A stretch of 31,487 nucleotides of DNA from Candidatus Rifleibacteriota bacterium (GTDB lineage: Bacteria > Riflebacteria > Ozemobacteria > Ozemobacterales > Ozemobacteraceae), in NCBI GenBank assembly GCA_029560455.1, contig JAKQKW010000001.1, forward strand, positions 1 through 31,487, read 5' to 3'. A model generated the notes under the pieces. It was given only the letters and a program-made list of their open reading frames with translations, had not been told where the DNA came from and ran no database searches. The stretch's first letter is position 1. Each line of letters opens with the position of its first letter. A program made the position numbers and the translations under genes. Of this stretch, positions 5,868 to 16,616 are shown one piece after another.

Positions 5868-7214
5868 ATGAACATACTCGACTACCTCAGAAATAAATGC
5901 ATCGAACCGAAACAAGTAACCGCAGCAGGGGAGCATGCTTCACCTTGCCCGGCCTGTGGTGGGGAAGACAGGTTTGTTATTCCAGCAGATACCGGCCGCT
6001 GGTTCTGTAGACGATGCAGCCCGAAAGGCGGTGACATCATCGACCTGATCAAATTGGTAGAGGGCGTTGACTTCAAAACAGCCCGCGACATGTCAGGCAA
6101 GATCACACAAGCGCCCGCATCTGTCTCTACTTTCTACCGGCACCTTTCTCCACCTGCCAGGCAGGCTTTGAAGCGAATAGAGCCGCCCCCGGCCGCCTGG
6201 CAGAACGCTGCCGCCGATTTTATCGAGAGATCACACCAGGCTTTGCTGAAACACGAGCGGGCGTTATCCTGGCTGAAGTCTGCCCGGCGGATCGAACTGG
6301 AAACGGTGAAGCGGTTTAAGCTTGGTTTGAACGAGAACAGCACTTATGAGCCATGGCAGAAGTGGGGTTTACCTGAACAGATCGACCAGAAGACCGGCCG
6401 GCCCAAAATGATGTGGATACCCGACGGCCTGGTTATTCCGCGCCATGACGCGACAGGCGGGCTGATTCAAGTCAAAATCAGGCGAAAGCCCCTGTCACCT
6501 CCATTTGTATTTCTGCCAGGCAGCAGCGAGGCGCAAGCGTTTTACGGCCAGGTCGGACAGACGTTTGTTGTGGTTGAATCTGAGCTCGATGCCATTCTCA
6601 TCTGGCAGGAAGCAGGTGACCTTATAACCCCGGTATCTACGGGTGGCGTCTCGATGAAGCCAGATGAGGCATCGGTTAAAACAATGGCGGCCGGTGAGTT
6701 GGTGCTGATCAGCTTTGACTCAGATGAGGCCGGAAGGGCTCCCGGCAGGCTATCGACATGGCGTTCAGCACTGCCCGACTGTTGTGTATTACCGATTCCG
6801 ACACGATACGGCAAAGATCATACAGACGCGTGCCTGTCGGGGATGAACTTGCGGGCCTGGGTAATGGCTGGTTTGAATCTCCCGACAAAAACTATTGCGA
6901 CTAAAATAACCGCAAGCGAATTGCAGCCCCGTGATGGAGTCGAAAACAGGCCGGGGGTGTTTGAGCCCGTCAGGCAGGAAACGAACGTGATAGCGGGCAC
7001 AGAATCGCAAACAAGCAAACATCAACCTGATGCCGCAGAACGGGAGTTAATTTTAAAGGCAATCACACTGGCAGATCGCACCTGGGGTGTGTATCGAACA
7101 GAGATCAGCCGGGCGCTCGACAAACTCGACGCCTGCCGGGCAAATGACCGCCCCTTTGTGTTGTCGATACTCGCAGCAAAAATTGAAGATGCAGAGTCAG
7201 TTTTGCTCCGGTAG
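5868..7214 (+). CDS. Zinc-ribbon/Toprim DNA primase
   Basis: This 448-aa primase-like protein has a zinc site near the start: C27 and C30 (CPACGGEDRF), C47 and C50 (CRRC), the CHC2/P4-type primase ribbon that reads the template. A Toprim core follows, with E237 (VVVESELDA) and D284/D286 (FDSDEAG) as metal-binding residues. It should make RNA primers for island replication. The ATG at 5868 (AAGGA 11 bases upstream) is preferred over an in-frame TTG at 5823. Unlike the large P4 alpha protein, no helicase domain is fused; that job is probably done by the ATPase at 3964-5508. The last 100 residues have no recognised motif. Confidence 0.85.
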   Translation: MNILDYLRNKCIEPKQVTAAGEHASPCPACGGEDRFVIPADTGRWFCRRCSPKGGDIIDLIKLVEGVDFKTARDMSGKITQAPASVSTFYRHLSPPARQALKRIEPPPAAWQNAAADFIERSHQALLKHERALSWLKSARRIELETVKRFKLGLNENSTYEPWQKWGLPEQIDQKTGRPKMMWIPDGLVIPRHDATGGLIQVKIRRKPLSPPFVFLPGSSEAQAFYGQVGQTFVVVESELDAILIWQEAGDLITPVSTGGVSMKPDEASVKTMAAGELVLISFDSDEAGRAPGRLSTWRSALPDCCVLPIPTRYGKDHTDACLSGMNLRAWVMAGLNLPTKTIATKITASELQPRDGVENRPGVFEPVRQETNVIAGTESQTSKHQPDAAERELILKAITLADRTWGVYRTEISRALDKLDACRANDRPFVLSILAAKIEDAESVLLR

Positions 7215-7985
7215 TTAAAAAGCCTGTTCATTTCTGTTCAGACCCCATTTAGGAAATAGGCATCCGGATCAGCCAGAACCTGTCCAGACTGGCTAGTCTG
7301 CCTTGGTTGTTTTGCTGTTGTTCATGCTTGGCAGCTAGTTCTGCTTTGAGTTTAAGAAGGTGGCGGCCGGGAAACTTGAAGCTGCTGTTAACGAAGTTTT
7401 ACTTCGTTCAACGTCGTTAAACTACCGCCGTTTTTTATCTGTCCGGATTTTTCAGAAGACGTTGCAACCCTTTGCAAGCCTTTGCATGGTCTTCATGCGT
7501 AGGATTTGGGGCTCATCTTAGCACGGTCGAAGACTTGCAAAACGTCATCACGGAAGGGAAGCTGAAACGCCGCAGCATTGCAAAGGATTGCAACGCAGAC
7601 CAAAAACGAGCGTCCGGATCCGTTCGGATGTGTCCGGATATTGTCTAAATGGGCACTGGCTCAGTGATTTCGGCAAGGACGCTTCGAGATATCTGTTTGG
7701 ATCCGTCTGGCGGGAACATGTGTTTCAATAGGGAGTCAGACCCGCTGTTGAGGGGGCAGGCGTGGATGCAGTATCTGTTCCGATTTGTCACGGTGCGTTC
7801 AGAAGCGGTGGTCTGAGACAATTGGGCAAGCCCATAGGTGATTGTGGGCTGAAGATTCAACTCAATTATTATGTATATATAAATCTTGGCGAAATTGCTG
7901 AATTATGTTTGTAATCGTTTTAAAAAGCTGTTCTTCGAGTCGCCAAACCACTGGTGATTTCGATGATGCGGATTCTTCTGCGCCG
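7215..7985. other. Long intergenic region with inverted repeats
   Basis: No convincing gene lies between the primase and hsdR stop codons. GTTGCAACCCTTTGCA (7461-7476) is repeated in reverse at 7579-7594 with one mismatch. A tight 8-bp hairpin lies at 7390-7408 (AACGAAGT, 3-base loop), and a CAGACT/AGTCTG stem at 7285-7300. TCCGGAT occurs near 7263, 7442, 7613 and 7632. No clear terminator is seen for either convergent operon. It may hold a structural RNA, a protein-binding region, or decayed sequence. Confidence 0.5.
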
Positions 7986-10900
7986 TTACGAAACCCACTC
8001 GGCGCAGAGCATTTCTGCCTGAGTTAAAACGGTTTTGGTGGCTTCTTCCTGCAGATCCGGCGGGTAGCCATGCTTCTTCAGAATGCGCTTCACCATAATT
8101 TTGATCCTGGCTCGGGCGCTCTCGCGAACGGTCCAGTCGATCGTCACGTTTTTACGCACCTGGGTTACCAGCTCGGCGGCAATAACCTTTAGTTCATCAT
8201 TCCCCATGGCCTTAACTGCACTTTCATTGGCGGCCAGAGCGTCATAAAAGGCAATCTCGTCATCATTAAGGCCGAGATCTTCGCCACGTTTCGTTGCTGC
8301 GCTCATATCCCTGGCCAGGTTGATCAGTTCTTCGATGATTTCCTGGGTTGCGATGGCCCGGTTATGGTAAGCATTGAGCGTCTTCTGCAGCATTTCGCTG
8401 AATTGGCGGCTCAATACCAGGTTCCGTGTCGATCTGGCTTTAATTTCATCCTTTAACAATTTCGCCAGCAGTTCCGCTGCGACGTTTTTGTGCTTGAGAC
8501 CGCGCACTTCGTTGAGAAACTGTTCCGACAGAATTGAAATATCAGGCTTTTTCAGGCCAGCGGCAGCAAAAACATCGATCACGCCTTCATCAGTCATGAT
8601 TGCCTGAGAAACAAGCTGTCGCACAGCATGATCGAGTTCTTCCGGGGTCTTCTGTGAAGCTGTATTTTTGGCGAACTGTGCCTTTATCGCCTGGAAAAAA
8701 GCGACATCATCGCGAATTTTCAGCGCTTCATCTGAGGCAGCGCAAAGAGCGAAGGCCCTCGAAAGATCGGTTATCGTCTTAACAAAGCGCTGCTTGCCGT
8801 TTTCCTGCTGCAGAATATGTTCCTGACCAGCTGGCAACAGTGCAAGTTTCTGTGCCGGGGTTCCGCTGATCCAGGCGGACCAGTCGAAACCATGCAGCAT
8901 ATCGCAGGCAATATTATATTTTTCCAGCATGACGGAAATTGCTTTTTGGGTATCGATACTGGGCGAACCCTTGCCGCCGCTCAGAGTATAAGTCGCCAGT
9001 GCATGTTTCAGCTGATCGGCGAGGCCCAGATAATCAACGATAAGACCACCTGGCTTGTCACGAAATACCCGGTTTACTCTGGCGATCGCCTGCATGAGGC
9101 CATGGCCACGCATTGGTTTATCGGCATACATGGTGTGCAGGCATGGGGCATCGAACCCCGTAAGCCACATGTCACGCACGATAACAATTCTGAACGGGTC
9201 TTTACTGTCTTTGAAACGATTCGCCAGAGTCCGGCGGCGTAATTTATTACGGATATGCCTCTGCCATTCCGGGCCATCATCGGCACTGCCGGTCATAACG
9301 ATTTTAACGACACAGTTTCTCTTTCGCTCGGCTTCAACATCATCTTCCGCGTCACCGGCCCAGTCAGGCCGCAATTTAATTATGGCAGCAAAAAGATCGA
9401 CGCAGATGCGCCGGCTCATGCAGACAATCATGGCTTTCCCGTCCATGGCTTCGAGTCGGCGCTCAAAATGCTCGACGATATCCTTGGCAATCAGAGCGAT
9501 GCGCTTGGGGTCACCGACCAGAGCTTCGAGGGCTGCCCATTTCGATTTGAGCTGCTGTTTTTTCTCGTCCTCTTCGCCTTCAGTAAGCTCTTCGAACTCT
9601 TCATCGATATGCGGCAGCTCGGCAGCATTGAGAGACAGCTTTGCGATACGGCTTTCGTAATAAATCGGCACGGTTGCGCCATCGGCGACAGCACGTTGAA
9701 TGTCGTAAATGCTGATATAATCGCCGAATATCGCACGGGTATTGGCGTCGGTCTGCTCGATCGGTGTGCCTGTGAATCCGATAAAAGAAGCATTGGGAAG
9801 GGCGTCGCGCATGTTGCGAGCCAGGCCGTCTATCAGGTCATACTGGCTTCTGTGCGCTTCATCGGCAATAACAACGATATTCTGCCGGTCAGATAGTAAA
9901 TTAACTCTGCTGCCGCGTTCTTCCGGCATAAATTTCTGTATCGTCGTAAAAATTACCCCGCCACTGGCGACTTTTAATAAAGTTCGCAGATGCTCGACCG
10001 ATTCGGCCTGCACCGGCATCTGGTGCAATATCTCATGGCAGCGCTGAAATTGCCCGAACAACTGGTCGTCAAGATCGTTACGATCAGTCAGCACTACGAT
10101 AGTCGGGTTCTGCATTGCCGGGTGTCTTACGATTCTGGCAGCGTAGAAAAGCATGGAAAAGCTTTTTCCTGAGCCCTGAGTATGCCAGACAACCCCGGCC
10201 CGTCGGTCTCCTTTTTTGCCATTCTGCATCGGCCCGGCCCAGTAAGTGCCGGAATCTTCCCTGAAAGAACCGTCTGTCATGCTGCTGGCTCTGATCGTTT
10301 CCTGCACCGCCATGTTCACGGCATGGAACTGATGATACCCGGCGATAATCTTGTTCAGCCGGTCACTGTCAGTATCTTCTTCAAAAACGATAAAATGCTG
10401 CAGCAGATCGAGAAAACGCTGTTTCTCAAAGACTTCTCTGATCATTGTCTCAAGTTCCAGCGATACCACAGGAGTTTCGACATCTTCGCCAGCCGCCCGC
10501 CAGACTTTGAACCATTCCTGCGATGCAGACAGAGATCCGATACGTGCCTGCAGGCCATCTGAGACTACAAGCACTTCGTTATAATTCATCAATGAGCCGA
10601 TCTGTGCCTTATAAGTCTGCAACTGCTGATATGCAGACCAGATCGTAGCGTTTTCATCGGCGGCGTTCTTGAGTTCGATAACTGCCAGAGGCAGGCCATT
10701 CAGGAAAATAACTATGTCAGGCCGCCGGTTATATTGCCCTTCGGTCACGGTAAACTGGTTCATTGCTAGCCAGTCGTTGGCATCTGGTTTATCGAAAGAG
10801 ACAAGCCTGACGCGGTCACCGGCGATGCTGCCGTCAGGTCGTTTATACTCGACTTCTACGCCATTCCGCAGCATACCGTGGAAACGTCGGTTATTCTGAA

Positions 10901-11144
10901 GCAGCGACGGGCTGACCTGGTGGCAGACCTTGCTAAAAGCATCTTCTCTTGCCGCCGCCGGAATCTGCTGATTCAGCCGGTCTATTGCATTGCGCAGCCG
11001 ATCATAAAGAATGACGTCTTTGTAAGAGTCTCTTTCGGCTCCGGGTTCACCAGGGGCACATTCCGGGCCGTATGCTGTCGGATAACCAAGCTCTGAAAGC
11101 CAGGTCATCGCTGCCTGTTCTACTGTTGATTCGTTGAATGTCAT
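7986..11144 (-). CDS. hsdR: Type I restriction endonuclease, R subunit
   Basis: This 1052-aa motor/nuclease subunit cuts DNA lacking the methyl mark after translocation. The N-terminal nuclease shows the PD-(D/E)XK pattern: D143 (RPDIVIF), E157 and K159 (VIELKN) and the QxxTYK segment near 175. The motor follows: TQGSGKS (322-328, Walker A), DEAH (428-431), GFTGTP, and later helicase motifs. The start is set at ATG 11144 because it overlaps the TGA of the upstream gene (ATGA), and the sequence [10 protein letters not shown] is the normal family start; upstream codons are only an open frame. It is the last gene of the minus-strand hsd operon. It appears intact. Confidence 0.95.
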   Translation of the reverse strand: MTFNESTVEQAAMTWLSELGYPTAYGPECAPGEPGAERDSYKDVILYDRLRNAIDRLNQQIPAAAREDAFSKVCHQVSPSLLQNNRRFHGMLRNGVEVEYKRPDGSIAGDRVRLVSFDKPDANDWLAMNQFTVTEGQYNRRPDIVIFLNGLPLAVIELKNAADENATIWSAYQQLQTYKAQIGSLMNYNEVLVVSDGLQARIGSLSASQEWFKVWRAAGEDVETPVVSLELETMIREVFEKQRFLDLLQHFIVFEEDTDSDRLNKIIAGYHQFHAVNMAVQETIRASSMTDGSFREDSGTYWAGPMQNGKKGDRRAGVVWHTQGSGKSFSMLFYAARIVRHPAMQNPTIVVLTDRNDLDDQLFGQFQRCHEILHQMPVQAESVEHLRTLLKVASGGVIFTTIQKFMPEERGSRVNLLSDRQNIVVIADEAHRSQYDLIDGLARNMRDALPNASFIGFTGTPIEQTDANTRAIFGDYISIYDIQRAVADGATVPIYYESRIAKLSLNAAELPHIDEEFEELTEGEEDEKKQQLKSKWAALEALVGDPKRIALIAKDIVEHFERRLEAMDGKAMIVCMSRRICVDLFAAIIKLRPDWAGDAEDDVEAERKRNCVVKIVMTGSADDGPEWQRHIRNKLRRRTLANRFKDSKDPFRIVIVRDMWLTGFDAPCLHTMYADKPMRGHGLMQAIARVNRVFRDKPGGLIVDYLGLADQLKHALATYTLSGGKGSPSIDTQKAISVMLEKYNIACDMLHGFDWSAWISGTPAQKLALLPAGQEHILQQENGKQRFVKTITDLSRAFALCAASDEALKIRDDVAFFQAIKAQFAKNTASQKTPEELDHAVRQLVSQAIMTDEGVIDVFAAAGLKKPDISILSEQFLNEVRGLKHKNVAAELLAKLLKDEIKARSTRNLVLSRQFSEMLQKTLNAYHNRAIATQEIIEELINLARDMSAATKRGEDLGLNDDEIAFYDALAANESAVKAMGNDELKVIAAELVTQVRKNVTIDWTVRESARARIKIMVKRILKKHGYPPDLQEEATKTVLTQAEMLCAEWVS

Positions 11145-13240
11145 TTGTTTGCCCGATAAGCTTGCATTAAATGGGTTGGCACAGTTGGGAAAGCCATGCG
11201 CAGGAGATTTTCTCTGACCAGAGGCCTCAAGTATTGCTGTCTGAGTGCTTCCATGTCGCGACACAATAGTTTGGCGAGACAACTCAGGGTTATATAGTGA
11301 TCGGCGCAAAGGTTGAGAATGACTTTTTGCATTGTATCCCGAGGAATTCTCCTGTGTTTAATCGGTTCTGCTGCCATTTGCTCAAGACTCGCAAGAAGTT
11401 CAGGCTCCAGTGTATCCAGCGAATCTATGATCGGAGCATCCAGCTGATCGCTGAGCAGACACCCCTTGGAATCCCGACGATTATTCAATGATTTTTCCGC
11501 TGTTTTTTGAGAATGAAAAGGCTGGCGATTCTCTATTTTTGTGACAAAAGATTCTGGTTTCGCGTGAAAAGTCTCAACTTTCGCGACAATTTTTTCAGGG
11601 TTCGCGACAAATTGCTCAGGTTTCGCGTTGAAATGTTCAGAGCTCGGAGCAAAATGTTCAGAGCTCCGGGCTAAATGTTCAGAGCTCTGATTCAAATGTT
11701 CAGAGCTCGGTCCAAACACTTCCTCCGGTTTGGGAAGCCCGGCACCATAAAGGCAATATACAGCGCCTCTACCGGCATTGTGAGCTTCAAGAAAACCTTC
11801 ACGCACGAGAGTTTGCAGCAACCTGGTTGCATCAAGTGGGTGCATCCCGGTCATTTCAAGTAGTCGGGAATGTGTAACAACTTTTTCTGAAGCGGCAGCA
11901 GCCAGCGTAAGTCTGCCATTTTTATCAAGAGACTCGAAGCGAACCCCGAATGTTTCTCGCAGACGAGCAATAATCCCCTCTGGGAGCAGGTCGATCATAC
12001 GTAGTTCAAGCAGAGTCTGGTTATAAGGTTCGGCCCGCTCATAAAGCGCAGGTGCTCGCCAGTGCTGTTTCGCCCAGCCTCCGTAAATTTTAGGAAGACC
12101 CGAACCAGCTTGTTCTCCGACGCCAATTAATCGGAACATTTTATGAAGAGTCCGGTTTCGGCAATCATGCTCTCCGCCATGAATCGCCACTTCTGGCGGA
12201 ATGCGCATCAAACCGGGGTTGCGAAATCCAAACATATCAGGACGTTTGACCACAAGAACCGAGGCTCGATCAGAATAATCAGCATGAACAAGAGTATTTG
12301 CCAGTGCTTCGCGCAATGCCACATGAACCGGAGTTTCGTCTTTGCGTTCGCCCTTTTCCAGAGCAAACGGAACCTTCAGATCTGCCGTCAATTTCATATA
12401 AACCCGGCGGTAAAAATCATAGAGGTTACCTGACCATTTACCGTCGAGTGTCAGTCGATCGACCCATCGCAGTTCGGTTTTTGCCTCAGGCCGTTCCTGA
12501 TAATCAAGCATGTAATTGGGAAGAGCCTCCTGGATTGAAGCCATGCTGCCAAACATCAGCAGACCGGCGAGCGTAAGACCGCTTTCACCAGTTTCACGGT
12601 CTTTTCGCCAGCCCCCCAGTTGCCTGAGAAATTCTGTGTCCTCGTAGGTATTCCAGTGATGTTCTGGGTTGCGGTTTGCAAACAGCTGTCGGTATGCCCG
12701 AAAGGTATCTATACAGATGTCTCCAAAACCATATCCCTGCAAAAAACGGTCGTCGCGGCTATCTTCAATCTGTTCAGCCAGCATGCGCTTAACTTCTTCA
12801 TCAGGAAGTTGCCTATCACCATCGTTAAGCCTGCGATAGGTATGTCCCGAAAAAGGGTTCGAAGTTAAATGTACTGGTCGCAGATTGCGACGGGCACGTG
12901 GAATTTCGATAACAAGAAGAGTTTTACCATCAAAAGAAACTTCGCGCACATCGGCATCAGTCAGCAGATTACAGCTGACTTTTTGACGATTATTCAGCTG
13001 GTTGAAAAGTTCTCGACGCACATTCTGCAAATTTGGGACGCCCTCTAGCGAAAATTGTCCCTGCTTTTCACGGATTCCGAATATAACGACACCGCCGTTG
13101 GTATTCGCAAATGCACTGTAGGTCGGCCAGAAATCGTCAGGGACCTGCCCCTGCCCATATCTTCCCGCTGCAAGCTTACATTCCAGGTCGACTGTTTCCC
13201 GTAGAAGCTCAAGATCTGCAATAGATTGAATCTGAATCAT
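11141..13240 (-). CDS. AlbA_2 / HATPase_c_4 protein of restriction operon
   Basis: This 699-aa protein has an N-terminal Schlafen-like AlbA_2 domain ([12 protein letters not shown], residues 45-56). A GHKL-type ATP site ([13 protein letters not shown], 311-323, then FRNPG) follows, as in COG2865 proteins. A winged-helix-like part comes next, then nine heptads (508-570), then a helical tail. Similar genes lie between hsdS and hsdR in other bacteria (the RloA type, from memory); their job is unclear, with regulation or defence proposed. AAGGAA precedes ATG 13240, and its stop overlaps the hsdR start. The heptad block is encoded by 21-bp repeats that could change length without breaking the frame. 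Confidence 0.85.
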   Translation of the reverse strand: MIQIQSIADLELLRETVDLECKLAAGRYGQGQVPDDFWPTYSAFANTNGGVVIFGIREKQGQFSLEGVPNLQNVRRELFNQLNNRQKVSCNLLTDADVREVSFDGKTLLVIEIPRARRNLRPVHLTSNPFSGHTYRRLNDGDRQLPDEEVKRMLAEQIEDSRDDRFLQGYGFGDICIDTFRAYRQLFANRNPEHHWNTYEDTEFLRQLGGWRKDRETGESGLTLAGLLMFGSMASIQEALPNYMLDYQERPEAKTELRWVDRLTLDGKWSGNLYDFYRRVYMKLTADLKVPFALEKGERKDETPVHVALREALANTLVHADYSDRASVLVVKRPDMFGFRNPGLMRIPPEVAIHGGEHDCRNRTLHKMFRLIGVGEQAGSGLPKIYGGWAKQHWRAPALYERAEPYNQTLLELRMIDLLPEGIIARLRETFGVRFESLDKNGRLTLAAAASEKVVTHSRLLEMTGMHPLDATRLLQTLVREGFLEAHNAGRGAVYCLYGAGLPKPEEVFGPSSEHLNQSSEHLARSSEHFAPSSEHFNAKPEQFVANPEKIVAKVETFHAKPESFVTKIENRQPFHSQKTAEKSLNNRRDSKGCLLSDQLDAPIIDSLDTLEPELLASLEQMAAEPIKHRRIPRDTMQKVILNLCADHYITLSCLAKLLCRDMEALRQQYLRPLVRENLLRMAFPTVPTHLMQAYRANK
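11531..11719 (-). repeat. Nine tandem 21-bp repeats encoding heptads
   Basis: Units start every 21 bp at 11531, 11552, 11573, 11594, 11615, 11636, 11657, 11678 and 11699. The last four share TTCAGAGCTC and encode SSEH heptads. The others are more diverged, often contain TTTCGCG, and encode heptads such as NAKPEQF and HAKPESF. All are in frame in the AlbA_2 gene. Confidence 0.93.
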
Positions 13241-13303
13241 TTAAAATTCCTTGGCAGACTTTTTTTCGGTTATTCAGCAGCATATTAACAGAATTAATCT
13301 CGG

Positions 13304-14155
13304 TCATTCCTGGGCCTGGGTTTCCTGAATTTCTTTGAGCGTTTTACCGTTCTTGGTTTTCCATTCCGTTCGCCCATTGGCGGAACGGCCTAGAACTACC
13401 CCAGCAGCGGTTGAGGGTGAATTGAACAGATAATCCTGGGTAAAAACATAATCGTCGCCAGCGGGTTTCAAAACGCCATTTTTGAGCAAAGCAGCCCGCA
13501 AAAGCTTTATGTAATGCCCGCAAGACGGTGATTCGCTTTTCGAAGATCCGCTGTCAGACTTTACCACGAAACCATCTGAAGTTTCCTGGCCTTCTGCCTT
13601 TATGCCTTTTCCTGACAGATAAAGGGTTTTGCCGCTTTGTGGCGAAGTCGTCGTCGCGGAAAACACGCTCAGGCTCAGCAGCGGGCAGCAAAGCAGAATC
13701 TCAGAAAGGAAACCTTCGGCATCAGCAGCGTCAGATTCTGATAATGAAGGCAGAGTCGGGACATTGCTGTTATCGAGCAGGCATCTTTTCGCCTTTGTCG
13801 CTAGCTCGACCAGGCGTGATTCAAGAAACTGAACGTGAGCCTTGTTAAGATTCTCATCTTTACTGGTAAAGGCGATGCAGCTGGTCCAGAAGTCTTTCTT
13901 GGCAGCATGCTGCTCAAGCCTTGGCTTTATCGGGTCACCCTCGCCGACGTAGATGCGCTGCAGACCTGATTCTTCAGGTGGGCCGATCAGAATATAAACG
14001 CCAGTGCGCGAAACTTCACGGCGCTGCCGGGCTTCTGCCATTAGAGCCCTGGGAATCACGATTCCAGCACCGCTCCAGTTCGACTTTTCGATAGTTCGCA
14101 GCCCGTCAGGATCGCCACCCGGCAGAAAGATTTTGATCGAATAAGGTCTCTTCAT
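13304..14155 (-). CDS. GIY-YIG nuclease-fold protein (DUF4357-like end)
   Basis: This 283-aa protein has a GIY-YIG core: GVYIL (52-56), IYVGEG (68-73), R79 and a later glutamate in FLESRLVEL (about 111), the residues used for DNA cleavage in the family. The C-terminal 60 residues (GVVLGRSANGRTEW, KTLKEIQ) match the DUF4357 type often joined to it. ATG 14155 overlaps the TGA of hsdS (ATGA), so the two are translated together. It lies inside a type I operon, so it probably aids restriction or acts as a separate defence nuclease. The substrate is unknown. Confidence 0.87.
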   Translation of the reverse strand: MKRPYSIKIFLPGGDPDGLRTIEKSNWSGAGIVIPRALMAEARQRREVSRTGVYILIGPPEESGLQRIYVGEGDPIKPRLEQHAAKKDFWTSCIAFTSKDENLNKAHVQFLESRLVELATKAKRCLLDNSNVPTLPSLSESDAADAEGFLSEILLCCPLLSLSVFSATTTSPQSGKTLYLSGKGIKAEGQETSDGFVVKSDSGSSKSESPSCGHYIKLLRAALLKNGVLKPAGDDYVFTQDYLFNSPSTAAGVVLGRSANGRTEWKTKNGKTLKEIQETQAQE

Positions 14156-15465
14156 GCAGCAGCCCCTTCAGCCATTTCAGCAGCATGCTTAACGCTGATC
14201 TCGCCACTGAGCAACTTCGGCAAAAGCGTGTCACGAAGATTCGCAAGAATGCGGGATTGAAAGGTATTATTGAGAATGACTTCAAACAGTGGACTTACTG
14301 TGTTGTGATAGGTTCTTATAAGTCCTTTTTGAGGAGCCATCACTTTTAGGTTTTCGAATCTACCTTTGCTAAGGTTTATTAGAACAGATCCGCCGGCTCC
14401 GTGAGCTGAAATTTCTGATCCGAGACGGTTCATAACCATATACCAGAAATAAATCTCATCTTTTTGATCAGGAACTATCGAGTTAATTTGTTGATTTGTT
14501 TGAGAGGCTTCGGAAGTAATTACAACTAATCCTGGGGTAGCGATGCAACTCACGCAAATACTTCCCGCCGGAAGGGTTTTATTCGCTTGTGAATTAGCAC
14601 CTGCAAACGATAACTTGCGAGATGTCATTGTTGCAAAAACATTGCTATGCATATCGGGAATGGTTATAAAAGGAATATCTTCGCCGTAATAGTCGGAATT
14701 TGATGTTGGGGGCGTTTTGCCACAGATGATAGCGCCAATATCTCCAACTTTAATAATCTCCCAGCCCTTCGGAATGGGGCCGAGTTCGGATTCCTGGAAT
14801 TCAGAAGGAAACAGGGCGGCGGCAGCGGCATCCATGCCTGCGGGTTGACGACCGTCGAGTTTGGCCCTGACCGGGTCGAAATCGACAAACCAGCTCTTGA
14901 ACAACGCCCGCGCCATTTCTTCAAGCGTCTCATTCATCTTCCGCTTCAGCTCGATCTTATCATCCAACGCCCCCAGTATATGAACAATGGCTTTTTGCTC
15001 AGCGAGGGGCGGAAGGGCAACTTCCATCGCCTTGAGAGTGTCGGTGTTCAACCGACCTGTGCCGTGGCCTGCAGAGTCGACTGAACTCAGAAGCGTAGGC
15101 TTTTGGGCAAGCAACCAGTAGGTAAGAAATGCACCATCAACCCCAGCCCTTGGCATCAGCGCTTTAATGTCTTGATTGAAAGCCATGTCGCGCATCGCGA
15201 CGCAGATAGGGATATCTTTATGAAGCGTCATTCCTCGAACCAAGAGAAAAATAGAGCCAGCCGGAGCAAGACGACTCCCAGCGTCGATAGCTTCGGCTGT
15301 AACATGGTCTTCAGAATCGTGAAGCCTGAAGACTTTCATGTCTTTGGCGCTCACCCAAGGAATGGTTCCAATCCAGTAATCAGCTCGACTTTTGGACGGA
15401 GTTCCACCGGATCTGAAAAACACGCAATCGTCGAGGGTTTGTGATTGCCAGTTTTCAATCCTCAT
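14152..15465 (-). CDS. hsdS: Type I restriction-modification specificity subunit
   Basis: This 437-aa subunit chooses the DNA target for both methylation and cutting. Two target-recognition domains are visible: residues about 1-150 (with GGTPSKSRADYW) and about 232-390 (GWEIIKVGDIGA, then GKTPPTSNSDYYG). They are joined by a conserved helical spacer (PPLAEQKAIVHILGALDDKI, 152-171). A second helix ends the protein (LRDTLLPKLLSGEI). The bipartite site cannot be read from sequence. GGAGGTGGGGC leads into ATG 15465. It sits 125 bp after the DUF1016 gene and overlaps the GIY-YIG start. I see no second hsdS copy or inverted repeats for shuffling. Confidence 0.94.
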   Translation of the reverse strand: MRIENWQSQTLDDCVFFRSGGTPSKSRADYWIGTIPWVSAKDMKVFRLHDSEDHVTAEAIDAGSRLAPAGSIFLLVRGMTLHKDIPICVAMRDMAFNQDIKALMPRAGVDGAFLTYWLLAQKPTLLSSVDSAGHGTGRLNTDTLKAMEVALPPLAEQKAIVHILGALDDKIELKRKMNETLEEMARALFKSWFVDFDPVRAKLDGRQPAGMDAAAAALFPSEFQESELGPIPKGWEIIKVGDIGAIICGKTPPTSNSDYYGEDIPFITIPDMHSNVFATMTSRKLSFAGANSQANKTLPAGSICVSCIATPGLVVITSEASQTNQQINSIVPDQKDEIYFWYMVMNRLGSEISAHGAGGSVLINLSKGRFENLKVMAPQKGLIRTYHNTVSPLFEVILNNTFQSRILANLRDTLLPKLLSGEISVKHAAEMAEGAAA

Positions 15466-15590
15466 GCCCCACCTCCCCCAAGCTCGCCCTACTCGCCTGC
15501 TCTAATTTCGCAAATTCAGCGAATTGTGCGTTCGGTTCGGCGACGCTGCTTGGCAGACAGTTTCCGAAAGATTTACAGTTTTTTACTGTT

Positions 15591-16616
15591 CTATGCATCG
15601 CGATCTTCCTTTGACGGCCAGTCGAGGATGTGGCGGCGTTCGATCTCGGCCTTGAGTTCTTCCTCGCTTGGCAGTATCAGGCGGTATTTTGAAGCGAAGA
15701 GCTGACGGCTTTCGCTGAGAACAGAATATCGGACGAGTGTTTCATCTTTGTCGGCGCAAAGAATTATGCCGAGAGTGGGGTTGTCGTCTTCGCCGCGTTT
15801 GAGGTCATCGAACATGCGGACATACATATCCATCTGACCAATGTCTGCGTGTGATAGCTTTTTTGTCTTCAGATCGATGAGGACGAAGCATTTGAGAAGA
15901 TAATTGTAAAAAACGAGATCAACATAAAAATGACTGGTTTCGGTACTGACGCGATACTGGCGACCAACAAAGGAAAAGCCTTTCCCCAGTTCCATGAGAA
16001 AATCACGAAGGCGACCGACGAGAGCGGTTTCCAGTTTCCGTTCACTGGGGTCTGAGTGCTCAGGAAGGTCGAGAAATTCGAGAATGTATGGATCTTTGAG
16101 AAGATGAAGAGGACTGGGCTCTGTGCTGGCAAGCTCAGCAGTTTCCGGCGTCTTGAGTAACCGGTTGAAGGTCTGGGTCTCGATGGCTCTTTGCAGACTT
16201 CTGATGCTCCATTGCTGGCGGGCAGTTTCATTGATGTAATAGTCACGCGCCTGCGGACTTTCGACCCGCATAATCAGCCGCCAGTGCGACCAGCTCAATT
16301 CGCTACACAGTGTGTAGCTTTTTCCGGCATCTGGGAACACGAGATAAAATTGCCTGAAATTCTTTAAATTGGCGACTGAGAGCCCTTTGCCAAACTCATC
16401 ACCGAGAGCGCGGGCAAGATGTCGGATAAGTTGAGTGCCGTATTCGGCACGCGCAGCTCCGCCCTGCTCCTCTTCGACGATGCGGCGGCCTATTTGCCAG
16501 TAGGCATCAACCATGGCAGCGTTGGCAGCAGCGTAAGCCTTTCCGCGGGCATGACGCAGGATAACCCGAACATCGTCAAGTAACCTGGCTGGAAAAGAAA
16601 GAACTTTAGATGCCAT
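15591..16616 (-). CDS. DUF1016 / YhcG-type PD-(D/E)XK nuclease
   Basis: This 341-aa protein has the DUF1016 N-terminal helical domain ([13 protein letters not shown], residues 38-50; SWSHWRLIM near 110) and a C-terminal PD-(D/E)XK nuclease core: D233 (FYVDLVFYN), D248 and K250 (VLIDLKTKK), Q261 (DIGQMDMYV). Family members often sit in type I restriction operons and are thought to act on DNA. ATG 16616 is preferred (AAAGGG about 10 bases upstream); an in-frame TTG lies at 16622. The start overlaps the end of hsdM by 11 bp, so the gene is coupled to hsdM. It stands between hsdM and hsdS, separating the two methylase subunit genes. Confidence 0.9.
   Translation of the reverse strand: MASKVLSFPARLLDDVRVILRHARGKAYAAANAAMVDAYWQIGRRIVEEEQGGAARAEYGTQLIRHLARALGDEFGKGLSVANLKNFRQFYLVFPDAGKSYTLCSELSWSHWRLIMRVESPQARDYYINETARQQWSIRSLQRAIETQTFNRLLKTPETAELASTEPSPLHLLKDPYILEFLDLPEHSDPSERKLETALVGRLRDFLMELGKGFSFVGRQYRVSTETSHFYVDLVFYNYLLKCFVLIDLKTKKLSHADIGQMDMYVRMFDDLKRGEDDNPTLGIILCADKDETLVRYSVLSESRQLFASKYRLILPSEEELKAEIERRHILDWPSKEDRDA

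Noticed and set aside
7645..7860. 71-aa open frame on the minus strand
   Set aside because: No ribosome site, composition unlike a protein and no partner; it lies in the repeat-rich gap.
8374..10899. Many open frames on the plus strand opposite hsdR
   Set aside because: They lie wholly within a well-supported minus-strand gene, lack ribosome sites and show no known domain.
11531..11719. CRISPR-like or non-coding tandem repeat
   Set aside because: The 21-bp units are in frame, have no spacers and encode heptads in an intact protein.
14152..15465. Shuffling (phase-variable) hsdS locus
   Set aside because: Only one hsdS gene, no inverted repeats or partial copies, and the integrase belongs to the tRNA site.
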